64,000 nucleotides of DNA from Pithys albifrons albifrons (taxonomy: Eukaryota > Chordata > Aves > Passeriformes > Thamnophilidae): contig NC_092464.1 of NCBI RefSeq assembly GCF_047495875.1, positions 22,724,865-22,788,864 of the forward strand, in the 5' to 3' direction. A model generated the notes under the pieces. That model saw nothing but the letters and a program-made list of their open reading frames with translations. It ran no database searches and was not told where the DNA came from. Positions 24,850-38,500 of the stretch are shown in pieces. Every line of letters starts with the position of its first letter. Position 1 is the first letter of the stretch. The position numbers and the translations under genes were made by a program.

Positions 24850-25342
24850 TTTTAGGGGGGACGATGGAGACAAACCCAGCCACAAGTCGAGGGGTGTCCA
24901 GGCAGCCAGGACAGCGGAGCGCAGCCCCGCCACAGTCCCGGGGCCGTCTGCGCTCCCAGCCACCGGCGGGCACCGGCGCAGCGGTGCTTCCCGTCACCTC
25001 GTCATCGCGCTGGCTGCGGAGGGTCGGTGCCCGCTCACGGCCCCTGCCAGGGCCAGCCCGCGAGACAGCGGAGGAGGGAGGAGAGGGGAAGGGATGCGGG
25101 GGACAGGTGGAAGCTCATCCAGAGGCAGGCGGGGAAGGGATATTATCTGCCGACATCGAAGGTGGGAAAGTTGGGCAAAGAGGATGAAGACGATGGTCAG
25201 CTCGCCCCGCTGCCTTCCCCCCTTCCTCAGCCCGCTCCGCCCGGGGTTGCCGGCGGACACCTGCTCCCCTCCCCGCATCGGTGAGGGTCCACGTCCACCC
25301 TCTGCCACCGCTCCCACCCCTCCTCCGCCCCCTCGCACCGCC

Positions 25343-25374
25343 TCCCCCCCCCCTCCCCCCCTCCCGCCGGCGGA
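25343..25374 (+). repeat. C-tract (G-quadruplex potential on the - strand)
   Basis: Runs of nine, seven and three or more C separated by single T bases, followed by CCGCCGGCGG. On the - strand this is a dense set of G-runs. It sits in the CpG island just upstream of a consensus-like splice donor at 25376. Confidence 0.75.
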
Positions 25375-25478
25375 GGTGAGCGAGGCGCGGCACCGACTGC
25401 GGCGGCGGCACCACGGGAGGAGTGGAGCGGTGGGGACTGTACGCGGCGGCCGGCTGCATCCACCCCTAGCCTAGCCCA

Positions 25479-25510
25479 GCCCGGCCCGGCCCGGCCCGGC
25501 CCGGCCCGGG
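25479..25510 (+). repeat. GGCCC pentanucleotide repeat in the ZNF804B leader
   Basis: About six tandem copies of the CCCGG/GGCCC unit end in a short G-run. The opposite strand reads as repeated GGG runs separated by CC, which fits the G3N1-7 G-quadruplex rule. It lies 435 bases upstream of the main ATG within the CpG island. Such tracts commonly vary in length, but that is not shown here. Confidence 0.9.
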
Positions 25511-25518
25511 GAAAAGCA

Positions 25519-25593
25519 ATGGGGAGCAGGCGCCGGTCCAGCTGCCGCGGAGAAACTCCCCTCCGGATGTCGGCTGCGGGTGGCCTGGTCTGA
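25519..25593 (+). other. Upstream ORF 1 in the ZNF804B leader (24 codons)
   Basis: ATG at 25519 with G at -3 and G at +4, a strong initiation context, opens a 24-codon frame ending at the TGA at 25591-25593, 351 bases before the main ATG. It is in the same frame as the main coding sequence. If transcription starts upstream of it, it would be translated and could reduce initiation at the main ATG. Whether it lies in the mature leader depends on the start site and on possible splicing of the leader. Confidence 0.35.
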
Positions 25594-26250
<657 letters not shown>

Positions 26251-26652
26251 TGACGCTCCGCGGTGGGGCGAGGGGGTTGCTGCTTAGTTTGGGTTATCCG
26301 TGGACCGTGTCTTGGGCTCATGCCCATGGAGAGGTTAATTTCTGACGCTTTACAGGGAAGTTGGAGTCTGGTAGAGGGAAAGGCGCAGTGTCGGCTCCAG
26401 GTGTCGCGGTTTAGTACCTTGTCCAAGGTTTTGACGCGGCGGAGGAGTGAAGCGATCATCCTTCTAGTTTCGTCTACAAAAAAAATGCACTTGCGAGTTT
26501 GACTGCAGCATGTTGTGAACTACCTGTCGAGACCGACGCCTAGGCAGAACGTGTGTGAAGTTTGGGGCGGTCCTGCGGGGACTGCAGACCCGTTGAGCTA
26601 CCGTAGACGGTCCCCGTGAGTCGCTAAAGGCGTTTCGTAAGGGCAAGTGGGT

Positions 26653-26850
26653 GTCCTGGGCTGCGTGGGAGCGCCGCCGCCGGGGCGGGGAGCACCAGGG
26701 TGCCGGCGGAGCCGCTGAGCCGAGGGCTCCCGGACGGCGCCAAAGCCCCGCTGCCTTTACTCCACCACGCCGTGGTGGCATTGGTATCGCAGTTGCCTCA
26801 GTAGTCGCGGCTGTACTTTCCCTGTCACTGTGCTTGGTCTCAGTATGTGA
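26653..26850 (+). other. CpG-rich start of intron 1
   Basis: GC-rich sequence with CCGCCGCCGGGGCGGGG near 26670-26690, about 600 bases beyond exon 1. It may hold promoter-proximal intronic regulatory sites of Sp1/KLF type. Open frames here on both strands have no recognisable protein and sit in a non-coding context. Confidence 0.5.
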
Positions 26851-29800
26851 CATACGGAGGGGAACGGTCCTGCCATCCGCCCATACTGGCACGAGTACCA
26901 GAGGCACCTTGAAACACTGGGGGGACTTCAGCAGTGCCAGGTTATGCTTCATAACACACCTGCACCATCAATACTTTCTGGAAATTAGAGTCTCCGCTGT
27001 TTCGTGGCTTTTAATGACAGAAAGTGACAAATACTACATTACAATTTTAAAATCCCTTCTGTGTTGTGCACCAGCATTCTGATACAGCACCTGCAGGTTC
27101 TTCCCTTGTACTGCCGTTATCTGTCATAGGTAATATAATACAGCTGTGCTGCAGGTGTCATCGATCACACGTTGACTGAGCTGTTTTTGTATTCTCTGAC
27201 CTATGGGCTGATCCACCTTCATGTATAGAACCTCCCAAAACGCAGATGTTAACTGAGATTTCTGTACATGATAAGATCCAAAGGAAAAAATCTCAAATAT
27301 CTAAAATGGGAACAATCTTGATTGTAAATACTTTTTATTTAGTAGAACTTCAATAACTGATGTTCAAGTTGAGTAGTATCAGAAGTGTGAGAAGATACTA
27401 CTCTCCAAATAGTGTTACATTCCAAATTCTTCACTTTCCAATTTGTTTTCCTTTCTATCTAGTGAGTATCCACACCATTCCTCTCAGTCTAAATAAGGTA
27501 ACAAGGTAAACATCATCATTTTAAATGTAGTTCTGCTACTCAAATGGGAGTAATTCCTGTTTCTATGCAAGTAACAGAGAAGACCAACAAAAATGTATTG
27601 ATGTTTCTTATTGCTTAAAGCTGCATCTCTTTGAAGGAGTTTTGCTTTACACTGACGCATCTTAGTCTTAAGCTGACTAGGGCTTAGTGGGAAAGGGAAA
27701 AAAATGACAAAGTTGAAAATGAACTCAAATCTCTTTCGCTATATAGAAACATTCTTTCAGGTGAGCTTTCCAGAGTATGAAAAAAACTTAGCAAGAGCAC
27801 TTTGTATTGCTTTTCACTAAGACAGGACTACTTGTTTCTGAGATTCATGTGGCCAGGAGTTGATGTGCTTTATATGTTTTGGGACCATTTCTATAGAAAG
27901 GACTGAATTTTAGCAATCCTTAGCTTTCATTCTAAATTCTAGATGGAAAACTTTTCATTTCTCTGCACTTTTTTTAACTTCTTTTTGCCCCTTTTAGTGG
28001 CTACCCTTTGAAGCTAGTCAGACTTTGGTGATCATAGGCTAAGCTCTGTGGAGAAGGCTCATGGAAGTAAAGGTGTGTGATAATATTTTACTAATTCTGG
28101 GCAATTGTAGCTCTATAACTCTTTTTGTGTTTGATGTTTAGGATTTACTGCTGTTCTATATATGCTATTTTCCTATTTTGATACAGAAGTCTGGATTTTA
28201 GGAGACAAATAAGGGATACTTAGTTGGCAAAGAGAATAATAGTTGGCTATTAAATACTGAAAGCAGTGAGTAAGCTGCATGTACCTACAACTTTATAATT
28301 TTCCAGACCATGTCCTTCTTGCCTGTAGTGTGCTTAAGTTGGGAACAGTGAAATGCCAACATAACCACCTGGATACATTTTTGCCTTATGGATGTGGGAG
28401 TCATGCATATTGAGATTTAGTATTGACTGAGGTAGTAAAATTGTTTTAAGCACGAGAAATGCCCCACACAATGCAAACTCTCCAACTATTGAGTTAAACT
28501 TGGGAGTGCTTCTTATGCATAAGAGGGAAGTCTTAAGAAAGTGGCATTTATTTGTGTTCCCTGTGCTGTGCTTCTACTTAATACTTCCTGATTATAACTT
28601 CAAAAGTTACAACTTACATCTTGCAGTCATTTTTAAAATGCTGAATTGGAAGCAGCATTGAAGATTCAGTTTTATAATTTGTACCATTGAACAATATTAT
28701 ATTTTACACTATGAATGATCTTATGCATGAGCCTACATAGTCTTTAATGGATAACATGTACCTTTCTATATTTCAAGTGTTCTGTATTAACAGACCATGA
28801 AATGTCAGTACACTTAAGGCTATGCTTTAAGAAACGAGAACAGTGGTGAATATTTTAAATACCTTTATCAAATTTCATGGTTATATGAACAAGGATTTTT
28901 TCAGTCTGGGTGTTTGTGTAGTATTTAGTTAGTATAGTTTGTTATTACTGTGCCAGAAACAATTCTGATCCTTCTTCCTGATACACAGAGACACTTCTAG
29001 CTGTAGCAATACTAAGGAGAACAAGATAGGGAGAACTACAAAGATAATGCACTTTGTGCATGTGAACGTGTAGCAACATGGTAATAAAATCTCTTAAAAA
29101 TTCTACCTTTTCTGTGCCCACTTTCTCATATTGGAAGAGGGACTAGCTATGACTATGGTGAAGCTGGGATTGGAAGTGAGTGGTAATGAATTAAAAAAGA
29201 GTGGAATTAGAAACAGGGAATCCTTTATCATTGGAGTTGTGATGGAGTTGCACAAGGAAAGAAATTGTGAGTTTGAACATCATGCCAGCATTACTAAGGA
29301 TAATGGGCACCAAGCTGAAGAAGGAAGGTGCTTATTTTAGAGACCTGATTCTGTGCTTTAAGCTTTTATATTTTATTTGAAAATTTATATTCGTGAACAT
29401 ATTATGAGCAAATTTTCTGTCTCTGAAAATTTCTGTTTAAGGAAATGAATTATGATAGAGATATTACTTGCACTTCAGACTGGTGATATTTTTGAGTCCA
29501 GAATAGATTACATTGATTAGTGTACTGCTTTTGCTTTTTGCAGTCCTGATAGTTACGCTGTAATATACACCTGCAGCTTAACCTGCCCAGAGGTTTACTG
29601 CCATGCCTCACAAGCCCAGCAGAGCTGACACTAAAAAGTACTTGGCTGTGAAACTTTAAAAAAAAACTTATCCAGGATACAGCAGAAAATGGTACTTTGA
29701 ATTCAGCAGATGGCCCCCTTGCTTCTGAATAATTTCTGAGCAAAGGATGATATTAGGGTGCACTGTTCTGCTTGTGGCTTTTTAAGATAAGATGTAAACA

Positions 29801-32161
29801 AAGTCTTGTTTACTACTTGGTATTTAAAGATCCTTTTGTTATTTTGAAGGAAATAGAAGGCTCAGAAGACTCAGTGCTTTAGCCAATTTCTGACTTGGCT
29901 AATTATTTTTCTTCTGTTGTTCCCTGCAGATTTGGCTGAATACAGTATTTTTCATGTACTTCTCTAAGCTGTTTTCTTATAAGGCTGTCAAGCAGCTGCT
30001 CCATTGCACTTAGTGCTTGCCTAAGTTCTTTGGGATGTGGAGAGTGGGAAAGGCTTCTTCACTGTTACACAAAGCTACCTTTTAAAAAGTACAGCTCTCA
30101 CCCCATTAACAGAGGCTCCAGTAGTTCTAATTAAATACATTGCAGGTACTTGGAAATAATGACTGTTTAGTTGATATTGAGCCACAAGCAAGCTGTTCCA
30201 GCACTAAAGCAAATATCACCAGGTCTGAGTAGCACCTTAGCACTCTCTGTAGTGTGTAACAACACTACACAGGTGGAGACTTTGAAACTTAAGTGGGTCT
30301 GAGGAGTGAACAGCTCTAAATAGAGAACAGGAAGGGCGTGGCACGGGCAGCTCTCTCCATCTGTCTGAGCTTAATGGGGGAACAGTAGCACAACCAAGGC
30401 TGCCACAGTGTTGTATTTGCCATCAGAGAGGAGAGATGTGTGCCAAACACAGTTGTCAGAAAGCAATTTGAAGGCTAGACATGGTGGATGTGTGCCATGT
30501 GAAATGTGGTCTAGGTGGCAGCAGGTTAGAAGGAGGACCTACTATATATCCGTGATTAGCTGGAAGACCAAATAACTCATGAGTTCCTGATTATAAGCTA
30601 GTCATCCTTCAGTACTGTGACTATACCCTTCACAGTGCTTGAAAGCAGGGAGGAAGGGAATGCTCTACGCATTACCAGGGAAAATGCATGGAAAGTAAAA
30701 TTTAAGTTAAAAAATATAGAATAAAGGGACAGATAATGATACAGCAGTTCTAATAAATAGTCCTTCTACAAAAGGAGAGGGGAGGAAAAAACTCCCAACT
30801 GTAATAACTAAATATTGTGTAAAGAAAAAGAAGGAGAAATAGTAAAGAAAATGGAAAATGATACCTTGCTTTTCTGTGCCAAAAGTCTCTGGCAGCTGCC
30901 TCCAGCAGAAGTGGCTGCCTGCCAGAGGGTATCCTGTGTGCTCTTCTGAAAGCATGGAGCTGACTTACCAAGGTATCTGCCTTGCACAAACCAAGGCAGG
31001 CACTTAACTGTTTCTGATCTCATTGATTCCTGGCACTTTTTGTCTCAGAGTGGGCTGAGTGTTTCCCTACCAAACCTACTGTTCCACTGTGCTGGAGAAT
31101 ATGAGCGTTCTTGCAGCCTACACTCTACCTTATGGTGACCTTATTTCCTGAGTTCATGGTTCCTGTTGCAGTGCTTTCTGTGCAATTCTGCAACATGTGA
31201 GAGAGATAAAGAACTTTCAGAAAATAGGAATGTGCTTTTTGCCACATGTAGTCTTGCCGCTCCTGTGGAATGTATCATTTCTGAGCATATTTTGATTCTA
31301 ATTCAGTGGGTAGCACTTTGTATATAGCATTACAATTAAATTTAATCATCTTCAAGCAATTTCTGTTGGGGCCATTTCCTTCACCCACAATTAGCAGTAA
31401 TGTTAAACAGGTGCTTTATGTCTGAGAGTGCCTTTCCAGCATTCTAATAATTTTATTGGTCCCTCAATTGAGTTCTTAAAGCCAGATTGATTTCTCCATT
31501 ATTTTTCATGTGGCAATGCTTGTTTGTCCATTAGTTCCACAATTATTGCTGTTACATCAATTTACATTCTCACTTTCAGTTCATACACATTTTACTCACC
31601 CAGAGCATCGCAGTTCAGTGGGTTTTTGGATTCTTTTTTTCATTCTGCACTGGGAACAAGTTTGAAAATGAATGTAGAGATCTAGTGTTTGTGAAACAGG
31701 TGCTCCCTTGGATGGTTGGTTGAGCTGTTAACCATGCTCTAGGCATTAAAGACTGTTTCTCTGCCTGTTCCTACCCTGTTTTCTGGGCTCCTGCACACAT
31801 CCTGTCCATGGTAAGCGCTTGCCTGGCCTTCCTGGGGAGAATGCAACAGTTCCTCCCTATATCTAAATGAATGTTTTGATCACTTAACAACTAAATAAAT
31901 GGAATAACTTTGTTTATGCAAATACTTCCATTTGAGATGAGATTCCTTGAAAAAACCTATGGCCAAAAGAATCTCATCATATGAATCTTATTATTCCCTA
32001 CAAAAAGGATTTGCAAAAGCTCCCCGTTAAAGGTACCTAAATGGAGAAGGAAAAGAAAAGTTTTAAAGACTGGCCAAAGTATAGGCATTTTTCCCTACTT
32101 CCTTTTCCCTAGGGGACAGTATAGCCTTTAGGTGCAAGGCTTGGGGCTTTTTAATTTGCTT

Positions 32162-32200
32162 TTGTTGTTGTTGTTGTTCTTGTTGTTGTTTTGTTTGGTG
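32162..32200. repeat. (TTG)n microsatellite
   Basis: Nine or so TTG/GTT units with one C interruption, followed by a T/G-rich tail. Confidence 0.9.
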
Positions 32201-35200
32201 TTTTTGTTTTGGTTTTATTTTTTTATTTAACTTGAAGAACATTTGTTAAGTCTTTTTATAGCATCACAACTGATCACTTTGGAAGACTCAAGTCTTACCT
32301 GCAAATGTCATTTTTCTCACTTCTCCTGGGGAAAGTGCTGACTTTTTTGTGGAAAAATGTAGAAATTAAAGATATTTTATCTTCCTGCTGAAATACTGTT
32401 AGCTTAAAATCCCACCGTGGTACATTGTGGAAGATTTAGTTTTATTGCTTTGTGTCTATTCATCTGTGTAAACCTGTGTTCTTACATGGACGTACCTTCC
32501 ATGATGCCCTCAAGGTCTTCACTCTCAAAGACAGTGCATCACATTTGTTACAACTCAGAGCAGAAGCTGCAAACCTGCTTTTAGAGCTCAAGAGTTAGGA
32601 TCTTACTGTGGAAGGTTTGTACAGTTAACCCTAAACATAGATTAGGGATAATTTACGTAAAAGGTCAAAGTAATGTCAAAGAGAAATGCACGTCCATGCA
32701 TGGACTTCCAGGAACCAGAATTCCCAACATAATATGCAGTACTGTTAAAATCCAGTTTGACCCTTCAAGGAATTAAGCAGTCTTTGCTGGAGAATACGTA
32801 ATTTTGCAAACGTATGTTCATGCAGAAGTCTATCCATGTAAACATTTATGAATAGCAATTAGAAGATCCTTAAAAGACCTTTTTAGCATTCAAATCAACA
32901 GTTGTAAGCACTGGTGTTTGAAGATTCAACCTTGTCCTCTGTTAGCCTTTGAATCTCCAAAACTCTGAATGAATAGTATTAAAATAACTTGATTTATGTT
33001 GAGAATCTGCCTACGTGATACCAGAGGCAGCTACTGTAATACAGGGCTAGATATCTAGAATTCACACCTGCATTTCTGTATTTTATCTGGGCACATATCA
33101 CTGCTTGTCTTGTACAATACAGTGCATGAGTATCAAGATTTGTTAGGGGTATGTACAGGTACCTGAAAATGCTCTTCACTGAGCTGAAGAACATACTGTT
33201 CTGTACCCAGTTGGAAGGCACTCTAATGACAGCTTTTCTTTTTTTTTCTTTTTTTAAGACTAAATTTATGTGCGTACTGTATAAGATGTAAACATCATCA
33301 TTATCAAAATGTTGTCCTGATTTCATAGTTATGCATGATGATAATTGGCAAGCTGGTTCAAGTAAAATAGAACTATTACTGTGAGATTGCATGCTGCTAT
33401 GAAACAATCCATACATTAATCAACTCTAGTTGATATCAATTTTTCAATTGATGTTTTCCCTGGAACACATTTTAAAACAGATTTAGTACTTTTGTGTCAA
33501 CAGAAATATTCTCTCTATATTCTGCTCAGACTGAGAGCTGTATTTGGTGTCATTGAGGAAATTCTCAACTGTAATCAACTGTAAATCTGCAGCCTGCATT
33601 TCAAACTTAGACTGTAACTTGTGAGGAAGGCTTGTGAAACTAGATTAGAAAGTGTAAAAACAGAACTCCCCAAAGTATACCCTTTGATAGCAAAATATTT
33701 GGAAGATTGGATTTTGGTGTTAACATTATAAATGAATTCTGTCTGAATACTCTGATCAGGAAGTCTGCTAGAAATGAAAATCCTTACAGTTATTAAGGTG
33801 TTCTGAGGGTTTTTTTTCAGAGAAAAATTTTCATATTTAGATTTTTATAGAACTAATTTTGGTAGCTTTTGTGGATTTCAGAAGTGATGAGTACAAATTA
33901 TTTGTCTATACTAGTCTTCATTTTTCAGTGCTAATCATTACATCTTCAGTGTAAGTATGACTTTCTGTGCGGTGTGTAAGACTGACTTTATTGGGAGATC
34001 TAAGAACAAGCAGAATATGTATATTTATGCCACTCTATGTTAGACACAAATTATAATCTTGGTATTTTGAGCCTGCTCTTGTGCCCTTATCTGTGATTAC
34101 AGTAAGTTTTTGATGGTGCATTAGATGTGTAGGAACAGGAAATCCAGGATTCCCACAACCCATGTGGCTACAAGTCTGTGCCAAACAGCAGCTGAGTTGT
34201 CCCTATCATCTCAGCACAGATAGTGTCTGCCTGGTCCAATGGGCACAGGTCAAAAATTCTCACATAACTACTGAGGACTAGTTCAGAAAATGAAACTAAA
34301 AAATGGAGTCATGTACGTCACCAGGGAGCCAAAGTAAAAAACACAATGTGATGTGTATGCAAGTAGTTTGTGTGTACCAGACAATAAATACACATCCCGG
34401 AAATGTCACTGAATACATATGCAGCTTCTCTTGGCTGTCTGAATGCTTAACTGCCGTCCTTACGAGGCTGTGATACCGCTCTTCCTATACAAAAGTCTAA
34501 GGTTGTTATGTTGTATGCATCTACACGAATAGACACTAATGTTTCCTTTTAGTGTTTCAGGATGCACTTACTTCACCTTAAAGAGAAGATAGCAAAACCT
34601 ATGTGAAAAAAAATATTAAGGGAGACAATTGAAGAAAGATCAGGTTGGTGCTATATACAAAGATTGCAAATTTTTATTGGAATCATAAATACATCCTTGG
34701 CTATTAAGTATGGAAAAGAAGTAATGTAAGAAACAATGTTGGAGACACTGATCATTAAGAAAATAAACATCACTTAGTAAAGGTTTTGTTTCTGGGAGTG
34801 AATGAGAAATTTTTATTATTACTAATGATCAATGGAAAAGTCACAGATGTGTGCTTTTTGATGCAGACATTGTATTTTTATCCTATAAAACAAAATGACA
34901 CTGAAATAAGTGTTGCATGTAAGCTTGCTGGTTTTATATTTTGCTCATGTTCTGCTAAAGATCTGTTTAAAAGTATTGTATACTATGTGGAACAGGAGAT
35001 TTTTCTTGTGTATATATACTATTTGATTGCTTAACATTATAATAAGCATATTTTAGAAGTTAAACTTTAGAAAATACAGATGCAATATTGTGGTTATTTA
35101 TCTCAGAAGTAAACCCTCACCTCGGAATAAACAAAAAGCAGTCTTTAAATTTATTACCTAGAGGACATGTCTTATTTGAAAATGATAACACTTGGTGGAG

Positions 35201-35444
35201 AAAAATATGCCTTTCCTTTTGTCTAGGTTAATAAATCTGTGCAGCACAGGTTTAGAGCTATATTGCTATTATTGGGGGACAAGTTTTCATTCTGTGAAAT
35301 TTAAAAAAAGACATTGACAGCACTGGGCTTTTTATTATATAAAGCAGATATGATGTCTGAAATAGAGGGTTATATTCATATGTCATGTTATGACTTCTAA
35401 TGGGAAAAGGATAATTGAGCAAATAGCTGTGGGTTGAATTTTTG

Positions 35445-35517
35445 TAGGTTTTTTTGTTGGTGGTTTGGATTTTTTGGGGGCTGTGTGTGTTGGTTTTGTT
35501 TGTTGGTTTGTTTTTTC
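35445..35517. repeat. T/G-rich low-complexity run
   Basis: Irregular TTTG/TTGG repeats, with the first part containing a GGGGG run. Confidence 0.7.
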
Positions 35518-38500
35518 ACAGCTATCTACTACCTGGATTTGTAGTATTATTTCTTCACCTTAAAGAATCGCTGGTGTTGTAGGTGATTGAATTTCACGTC
35601 TATGGGTTGTGGAATCAGCCTGTAAATATTTATGCTGGTTCGCATACATGACAGCTTTCATCAGTGAAGATCATTATAAACAGTAAATTGGAAGAAATTA
35701 AAAAAATTCCTTTCCTTGAAAGGGGTTTAAACAAGATAACAGAATGACTTAACAGAACCTGCATAATTGTCACAGTCAATAAAAACCAGAGAAATGTGCT
35801 TGAAATCCACAGCAAAAATGTTTTGTTTCCACTGTGTATTCTTGAAGACTCACTCTTTAAGGTATAGTAAATGATGCTTACTGAATATGTACACTTAGAA
35901 ATATTCCAGTAGAAGAACAGTTTTCAAGGCCTTTCTTTTTAGATCTGGAGTTCAGCAGTAAACTTCAGTAATAAGGACCTTGAACACCAAATACAGTTCC
36001 TTATCCCAAGCATTTACCAAAGTACATCTTGCAGTACTATTATTTTCCTGATACTCTAACTAGCATTGTTTAAAGAATAAAGTTTTGATATAAAAAGTGC
36101 TTGAAATGTATATTTTTAGAAACTGTTTTAACTGCCATGATTTATCATTGTACCAAGCAATACAATAACCTTGGATAATTAAAAAAAAAATCAAAAACTC
36201 ACCAACACCCCAAACTACACCCCCAAATGTAGCAAAATAATCAGAGTTAGCAGATGAGATCATCATTAATGTGGTGAATCACTGACAGCTTTTCTTCTGA
36301 TGTCTGCTCAGGTAAAGTTCAGTTCTTGACCTTCTACTTGCCTGAGAGCCATTGTAGAAATCCTAATTGGCTTCCTGATGGCCTCTTAAGAGTAATAACT
36401 GATTAAGTAATTGTAGCAGTTTATGCTGAAGTGTTTTAAATACATAAAGTCTTCTGAGCTGTCTCCCTGCAAAGAAAGGCATCGGAGCTCAAGTTATATG
36501 TTGCAAAAGAAACTCTTGTTTTCTGTCGTCGTTATGTACTTAGCTATGTTTAGACTTCTAACCTCTGGCTAATAAGGATAGTGACTGCAGGCATTAGGCA
36601 TTAGCTTTAAAAAGATTGATGCTTTTGATTACAGTATACTATAGGATAAATTGTAGAGTTCAAATCTCTCACAGAGTTAAAAAGGGTATGTGGTATCTGA
36701 AGAAACATGAAGGTGTCAATTTTCTGCTTGATGGTGTTAATATATTTTGATAAGATCTGCATATTAAGAATGAGCCTTCAAGTACAGTGATTTAGTACCA
36801 CACTTGTACACTGTACTTCACAGTGACGAGAACAAACAATAAAAATGTGAATCCTGGTCTCTGATCTGAAGGACAATGAGCAAAGACTTGCAAGGCATTA
36901 TGGCTGGCAGGCATGGAGAGGACGTGGTTTTCAGAAGTGACTGGCAAGAGGAATGGAAGTGGGATAGTAAGTGTGAACAGAGAGGTTAATTGCAAATTAA
37001 ATGAGTTTGCTACAAAAAGCGCTGAGGCTCAGATCCTCAAAGGCAGTGTGTGCTTTAGTAAACAACACCAGGAAATGTGCCAGGCATTGGAGCTTAATCA
37101 CCTAACTATGAAATTGAGAGCATTGTTTCCTGTATGCTTGTGGTGTTGAACAAGCAGCACTGTCCCAGACATTTCTTGGAGAGGGTTTGGGAACTAAAGG
37201 CAGGTAAGTGTCTCCCTTCTTTTTTTGAAATCCTTTGCCTGTATGGAACTGCAAACAAGCTGTGAGGCACATTGTTCAGATGCTGTTGTTCTCAAAACTA
37301 CAACTGGGCATTGAGGAGGGAGTGGTGGGTGCTGTGAGTCAGAAGTGTGCTGGAGAGCATTATAAAAAACCAATGTTGATGGTTTGTGTACTAGTGCTTG
37401 AATCTATGTCCTGTCTCTGTTCAGTTACTGAGTGTAGCTGGGGCTCCAGCGCCCTTAAGCTGTGCAGAAGATAGGACTGTATGCTGGAGTGTTGGGACAT
37501 CTGAAGATTGAAGGGTAGTGGTTGGATTTCCTGACAGCAGTGTGGTGATTGGATCAGATGGAGTGGCTGGATTTTCCCACAAATCCCACTACAAATCTGT
37601 CTTGTACTTCTGACAGGAGGATTCCTGGTAAATGTGATATGCATATGCTGACTGAATGCGAGAAAGTTCAATTTCACCACTCAGGCAACAGAAATCAAAG
37701 ATAAAGAGCAGATGAGAGGATATTGGTGAATCATAATGAGCTTCTTGAGTACTTTCTTTAGTTTTTTTTGAGCCTCATTAAAATTCACAAGGAGCAGAAG
37801 TGCACAGTGACTGTCTGTTCAGGGCAGGATTTTAGCTTGTGTAAATTAATCTATTTAGTTGATTGAATTTTCCAATGCTGTTTTATGCCAGCATGGATCT
37901 GGTCCTCAGATTTTATTTAGATTTTATTTAGTTAGTAATCTGGTGAAAATTAGTGAATACTGGTTGCTTTAACCCTGGAGGTCCTAGCATCACTGTGATT
38001 CAATCACAGAATTTCAATTCAAACAAAAATGCAACTATGCTCCAGAACTGGATCATTTGCTGGACTCTATACTGAGACTCTCTTTTCTGTACTACTGAAA
38101 CACAAACCATGCTGGTTAATTACAAACCGTGCTGCTCTAGCCCATGAAGTCTGGGAGTTTATGTAACACCTTTCTTTTTATGGAGCACATCTTTGATTTG
38201 CACACCTCCCTGAGAGCACACACACAGTTTGACTCAGAACTTGCTTCCACATTCCTTATCCTCATAGCAGGTAGGTGTTCATTAAGAAGGACAATTATGG
38301 GTTATTCACTGTGGGATGGTGTTATACTAGACATTTTAGAGGCTCATAGTAACATCAGGGCCACTTATGTTTAGGATCCAGATTTCTGGTTGGAATAAAT
38401 CAGATAAAATATAAATCACTTTTTAATCTTCCAAAAGAGAAAAAGCTTGAGAAAAGTCAGTTGAAACTTTTGCTGGATTATAAATGCAGAGCAGTGCATT

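Noticed and set aside
26464..27082. Open frames of 140-160 codons at the start of intron 1 on both strands
   Set aside because: They lie in the CpG-rich intron start and extend into AT-rich DNA without domains, and no protein is recognised.
32994..33416. 140-codon open frame on the - strand
   Set aside because: The composition fits random AT-rich sequence. There are no domains, no signal peptide and no flanking gene structure.
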